Assembly: GCF_004342005.1 (NCBI RefSeq)
Contig: NZ_SMBX01000001.1
Location: forward strand, 733,750-797,749
Source of the DNA: Paracandidimonas soli
GTDB taxonomy: Bacteria > Pseudomonadota > Gammaproteobacteria > Burkholderiales > Burkholderiaceae_B
DNA: 64,000 nt
Reading direction: 5' to 3'
The translations under genes and the position numbers were made by a program. Of this stretch, positions 62,167 through 64,000 are shown one piece after another (position 1 is the first letter of the stretch; the number at the start of each line of letters is the position of its first letter). The notes under the pieces were generated by a model that saw only the letters and a list, made by a program, of their open reading frames with translations, made no database searches and had not been told where the DNA came from.

Positions 62167-63429
62167 TCAGTAGCCTGGCCTCTGCTCCAGGAAAAAACAC
62201 TCCGGCAAGATAGCCGGTGCAATATATTCAATGTCTTTTGCAGATACGCCACAAGCGATAAAACTGTTCCGCCACTGCAGAACGATTTCGATGATCCGGT
62301 CAATCTCATGACGAGCTTCTTCTGTGGACAGACCGAATCGCGCAGCCTGGGACAAGAGGTTGTAGATGCTGGCGGTGCGCCCGTAGCTACCCACGGTCAA
62401 CGCGAGATCGCGTCGTTCGAGGCTGAGCATGGGGGCAGGGACCAGATCGTAGGCAGGTGAAAGCCGCCAGCCTTTCTGCCGGCGCAGCAAGGCATGATTG
62501 CGCGGGTGATCGTCGTTATTGGTTACCGCTGCATTGAAGACCATCCGACGGAACAACTCGGCGCAATCCGCCTCGGGTTTGTCGGACCATCTCCGCAAGT
62601 TGTCCGCCAGCAGAGGATAAGACCAATGGCCTCTGTCCAAATGGCTGTCACCGCAGTCGAGTACGGTCAGGCCGCTGACCAGACCATATCGCAGGTATCC
62701 ACCCTCTGTGTATTCCCGGTCGAAACGCTGCAGCATCAATACATCGCTGTTGCCAACGGATTGCAGCCGAGCCTGGGTGACGTTCAGGCCGCAGCGTCGT
62801 GCCAGATCGAGTGTCGCAAACTCCACGCGCTGGAGATTGAAACGGTCGTCCTTGGCCGGGAACTTGCCAAGCCACAGGCAGTGGCCGTCTTCGATTGTCG
62901 CCTTTGGACGCGCGCCACCCATGCTGGTTCCAGGGTCGAGCCGTTCCAGCAGATGCGTGGCTACGCGCTTGCCTTCCTCGATGGCCTGCGAGGCGGCAAT
63001 CAGCTCGTGCAGTTGATGCGTCCGGTTATAGTTGCGTTTGGGGGCGGGCGGTTCAACCTTCAGGCCAAAGCTCAGGTGCCCGGCTCCGTCTTGCGGGCCA
63101 TGAAGCAGATAGTCGATTTCCTGAAGATCCGACGGACTTCGCTCCAGTTTGTGCTCGATTACTCTACGGCCCCAGGCATCCGGCGCGGCGTCGCGAACTG
63201 AGCCCGGGATACCTTTGAGTTGCGTGAACTCGAAGACCTGCCTGGCCAGCGGCAGCCGGAACGGATCGAGCGCTACCGCTTCAGGTCTCGCCAGATAACG
63301 ATCGCCGTATCGGAAGCGTCCGATCTGAGTGCCGTCCGGCAAGGTCTGCACGCGCAGCAACGCCGCTGGAACCGTCTCCAGCAAGCCGGGCAACTGAATG
63401 TAAATGTAGGCTTCTCGTTCAGAAGTCAT
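62167..63429 (-). CDS. hipA: HipA-family toxin serine/threonine kinase
   Basis: A 420-residue HipA-type kinase; E. coli HipA phosphorylates glutamyl-tRNA synthetase and causes persistence. The N-terminal subdomain has AAPDAWGRRVIEHKLERSPS. The phosphate loop is GTSMGGARPKATIEDG (about residue 165), the catalytic loop FNAAVTNNDDHPRNHALLRR carries the Asp, and the metal motif is LSPAYDLVPAPM. All catalytic residues appear present, so it should be active. Its start overlaps the end of hipB by 11 bases, the usual antitoxin-first order. Confidence 0.92.
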   Translation of the reverse strand: MTSEREAYIYIQLPGLLETVPAALLRVQTLPDGTQIGRFRYGDRYLARPEAVALDPFRLPLARQVFEFTQLKGIPGSVRDAAPDAWGRRVIEHKLERSPSDLQEIDYLLHGPQDGAGHLSFGLKVEPPAPKRNYNRTHQLHELIAASQAIEEGKRVATHLLERLDPGTSMGGARPKATIEDGHCLWLGKFPAKDDRFNLQRVEFATLDLARRCGLNVTQARLQSVGNSDVLMLQRFDREYTEGGYLRYGLVSGLTVLDCGDSHLDRGHWSYPLLADNLRRWSDKPEADCAELFRRMVFNAAVTNNDDHPRNHALLRRQKGWRLSPAYDLVPAPMLSLERRDLALTVGSYGRTASIYNLLSQAARFGLSTEEARHEIDRIIEIVLQWRNSFIACGVSAKDIEYIAPAILPECFFLEQRPGY

Positions 63430-63751
63430 AGTCTTCAGCAGTCTTGCGCGGCTTGCTGGCTCGCATTGGGCGTCGCGCGGCTTCCAGTGATTTGCCGTGC
63501 AGATCGGAATCAGGATCGGCTATGCTATTCAGCGTCTGTTCCAATCCCAGCGCCCACAGAACGGTGAAGCACACTCCGACCGCCGTGCCTGGTCGGCCAA
63601 GTTCCAGCGCGGTCAGTGTGTTGCGATTGATGCCCGCCTTGCTCGCCAGATCGGCCACGGACCAGCCGCGCCGGATGCGTGCGATCCGAATTCGCTGGCC
63701 GAGTTGCGCTACCTGCTCAACGACTTGGGTGGGGGTGTCAAATTTGCCCAT
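63419..63751 (-). CDS. hipB: HipB-like XRE-family antitoxin
   Basis: A 110-residue DNA-binding antitoxin. An XRE helix-turn-helix covers about residues 18-70 (GQRIRIARIRRGWSVADLAS, then AGINRNTLTALELGRPGTAV). The C-terminal tail is basic and ends KPRKTAEDYDF. It should neutralise HipA and repress the operon through palindromes upstream, one of which lies 25 bases before its start. Gene order and the 11-base overlap with hipA support the pairing. Confidence 0.92.
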   Translation of the reverse strand: MGKFDTPTQVVEQVAQLGQRIRIARIRRGWSVADLASKAGINRNTLTALELGRPGTAVGVCFTVLWALGLEQTLNSIADPDSDLHGKSLEAARRPMRASKPRKTAEDYDF

Positions 63752-63776
63752 TTAAATAGTTATTTAAATATTTAAT

Positions 63777-63792
63777 GCCTAATATATTAGGC
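63777..63792. promoter_or_regulatory. Perfect palindrome upstream of hipB
   Basis: GCCTAATATATTAGGC is a perfect 16-base palindrome in a strongly AT-rich stretch that also contains ATTTAAATAGTTATTTAAAT. Position and symmetry fit an autoregulatory operator overlapping the hipBA promoter. Confidence 0.65.
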
Positions 63793-63905
63793 TAATAAGT
63801 TGGGCTTTACAAATGGTTTTGACGGCATGTCAAAGTGCGTCTCATCCGCCTTGCGGCCAGGTCTGTGCTCGACATGCTAAAACGCAGGCATGTCGATAGA
63901 TTCAC

Positions 63906-64000
63906 TGAATCGCCCCGGGTTTTGCGGAGGCTCCAACCTTTGAGAGAATGGAGCCACTATGAGCAAGCAGAACAAGTTTTCCCCCGAAGTCCGTGAACGC
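63906..64000 (+). mobile_element. Left end of an IS3-type insertion sequence, cut by the window
   Basis: From TGAATCGCCCCGGG at 63906, the DNA resembles the terminal repeat and leader typical of IS3-family elements, starting with TG. It leads after about 50 bases to a transposase orfA start with GGAGCC upstream. The rest, including the right end and target duplication, lies beyond 64000. The exact left border is an estimate. Confidence 0.75.
63959..64000 (+). CDS. IS3-family transposase OrfA, first 14 codons
   Basis: The frame begins MSKQNKFSPEVRER, which matches the conserved N-terminus of IS3-family OrfA helix-turn-helix proteins that bind the element ends. Only 14 codons fall inside the window, so completeness and frameshift with OrfB cannot be judged. 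GGAG lies six bases upstream of the ATG. Confidence 0.75.
   Translation, partial: MSKQNKFSPEVRER

Noticed and set aside
1..64000. CRISPR array, rRNA or tRNA genes, prophage
   Set aside because: No regularly spaced direct repeats, no rRNA or tRNA cores and no phage structural genes were seen on either strand.

Overview
The window is GC-rich DNA with densely packed genes from a betaproteobacterium. Several things point to Burkholderiales, most likely an Alcaligenaceae/Bordetella-Achromobacter type organism: the thiL-pgpA-cinA block, Coq7-type ubiquinone hydroxylation, tsaE/amiC/mutL/miaA genes, two Bug-family (tripartite tricarboxylate transporter) binding proteins, and a DUF3348/DUF802/OmpA/DUF2894 operon. 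The genus is an inference. No rRNA, tRNA or CRISPR array was seen.

Layout. (1) 1-2.0 kb: thiL (5' end cut off by the window), pgpA and a short cinA/pncC. (2) 2.05-8.2 kb: LysR regulator, divergent PLP beta-lyase and a four-gene general amino-acid ABC transporter, probably a sulfur amino-acid uptake and cleavage unit. (3) 8.2-13.3 kb: housekeeping genes pyrF, folA, thyA, an OsmC protein, coq7 and pyk. (4) 13.7-13.9 kb: a non-coding transcription unit with a good promoter, an anti-Shine-Dalgarno-like loop and a strong terminator. (5) 14.1-23.9 kb: a surface-glycan operon with a WecA-like initiating transferase, a TviB-like dehydrogenase, a TviC-like epimerase, a MurJ-type flippase and three glycosyltransferase genes, the last a fusion of two complete transferases. 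A convergent AlgC-type phosphomannomutase follows. (6) 25.6-30.4 kb: tkt-gap-pgk and a hotdog thioesterase. (7) 30.4-34.2 kb: an epimerase-like protein, miaA and mutL on the minus strand. (8) 34.4-42.0 kb: a CoA-ester catabolic island (DUF35, thiolase, SDR, enoyl-CoA hydratase, CaiB-type transferase, nitroreductase, Bug protein, LysR, PaaI thioesterase) lying between mutL and amiC. (9) 42.2-45.0 kb: amiC, tsaE and an AEC-family carrier. (10) 45.1-48.6 kb: a cyanate uptake and cyanase operon. (11) 48.8-57.5 kb: a seven-gene catabolic operon of unknown substrate with a divergent LysR regulator. (12) 57.6-62.1 kb: a four-gene operon encoding a MotAB/ZorAB-like ion-driven motor pair flanked by two DUF proteins. 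(13) 62.2-64.0 kb: a hipBA toxin-antitoxin pair and the left end of an IS3-type insertion sequence.

The best candidate for an undescribed system is the 57.6-62.1 kb motor operon. It has the membrane stator architecture of Zorya anti-phage systems (a MotA/ExbB-like protein with a very long coiled-coil tail, and a MotB-like protein with the membrane Asp and an OmpA domain) but no ZorC, ZorD or ZorE. Its outer genes encode soluble proteins of unknown function. The second most interesting object is the putative small RNA at 13763-13914, whose hairpin loop copies the 3' end of 16S rRNA. All functional calls are from reading the sequence; no database search was possible.
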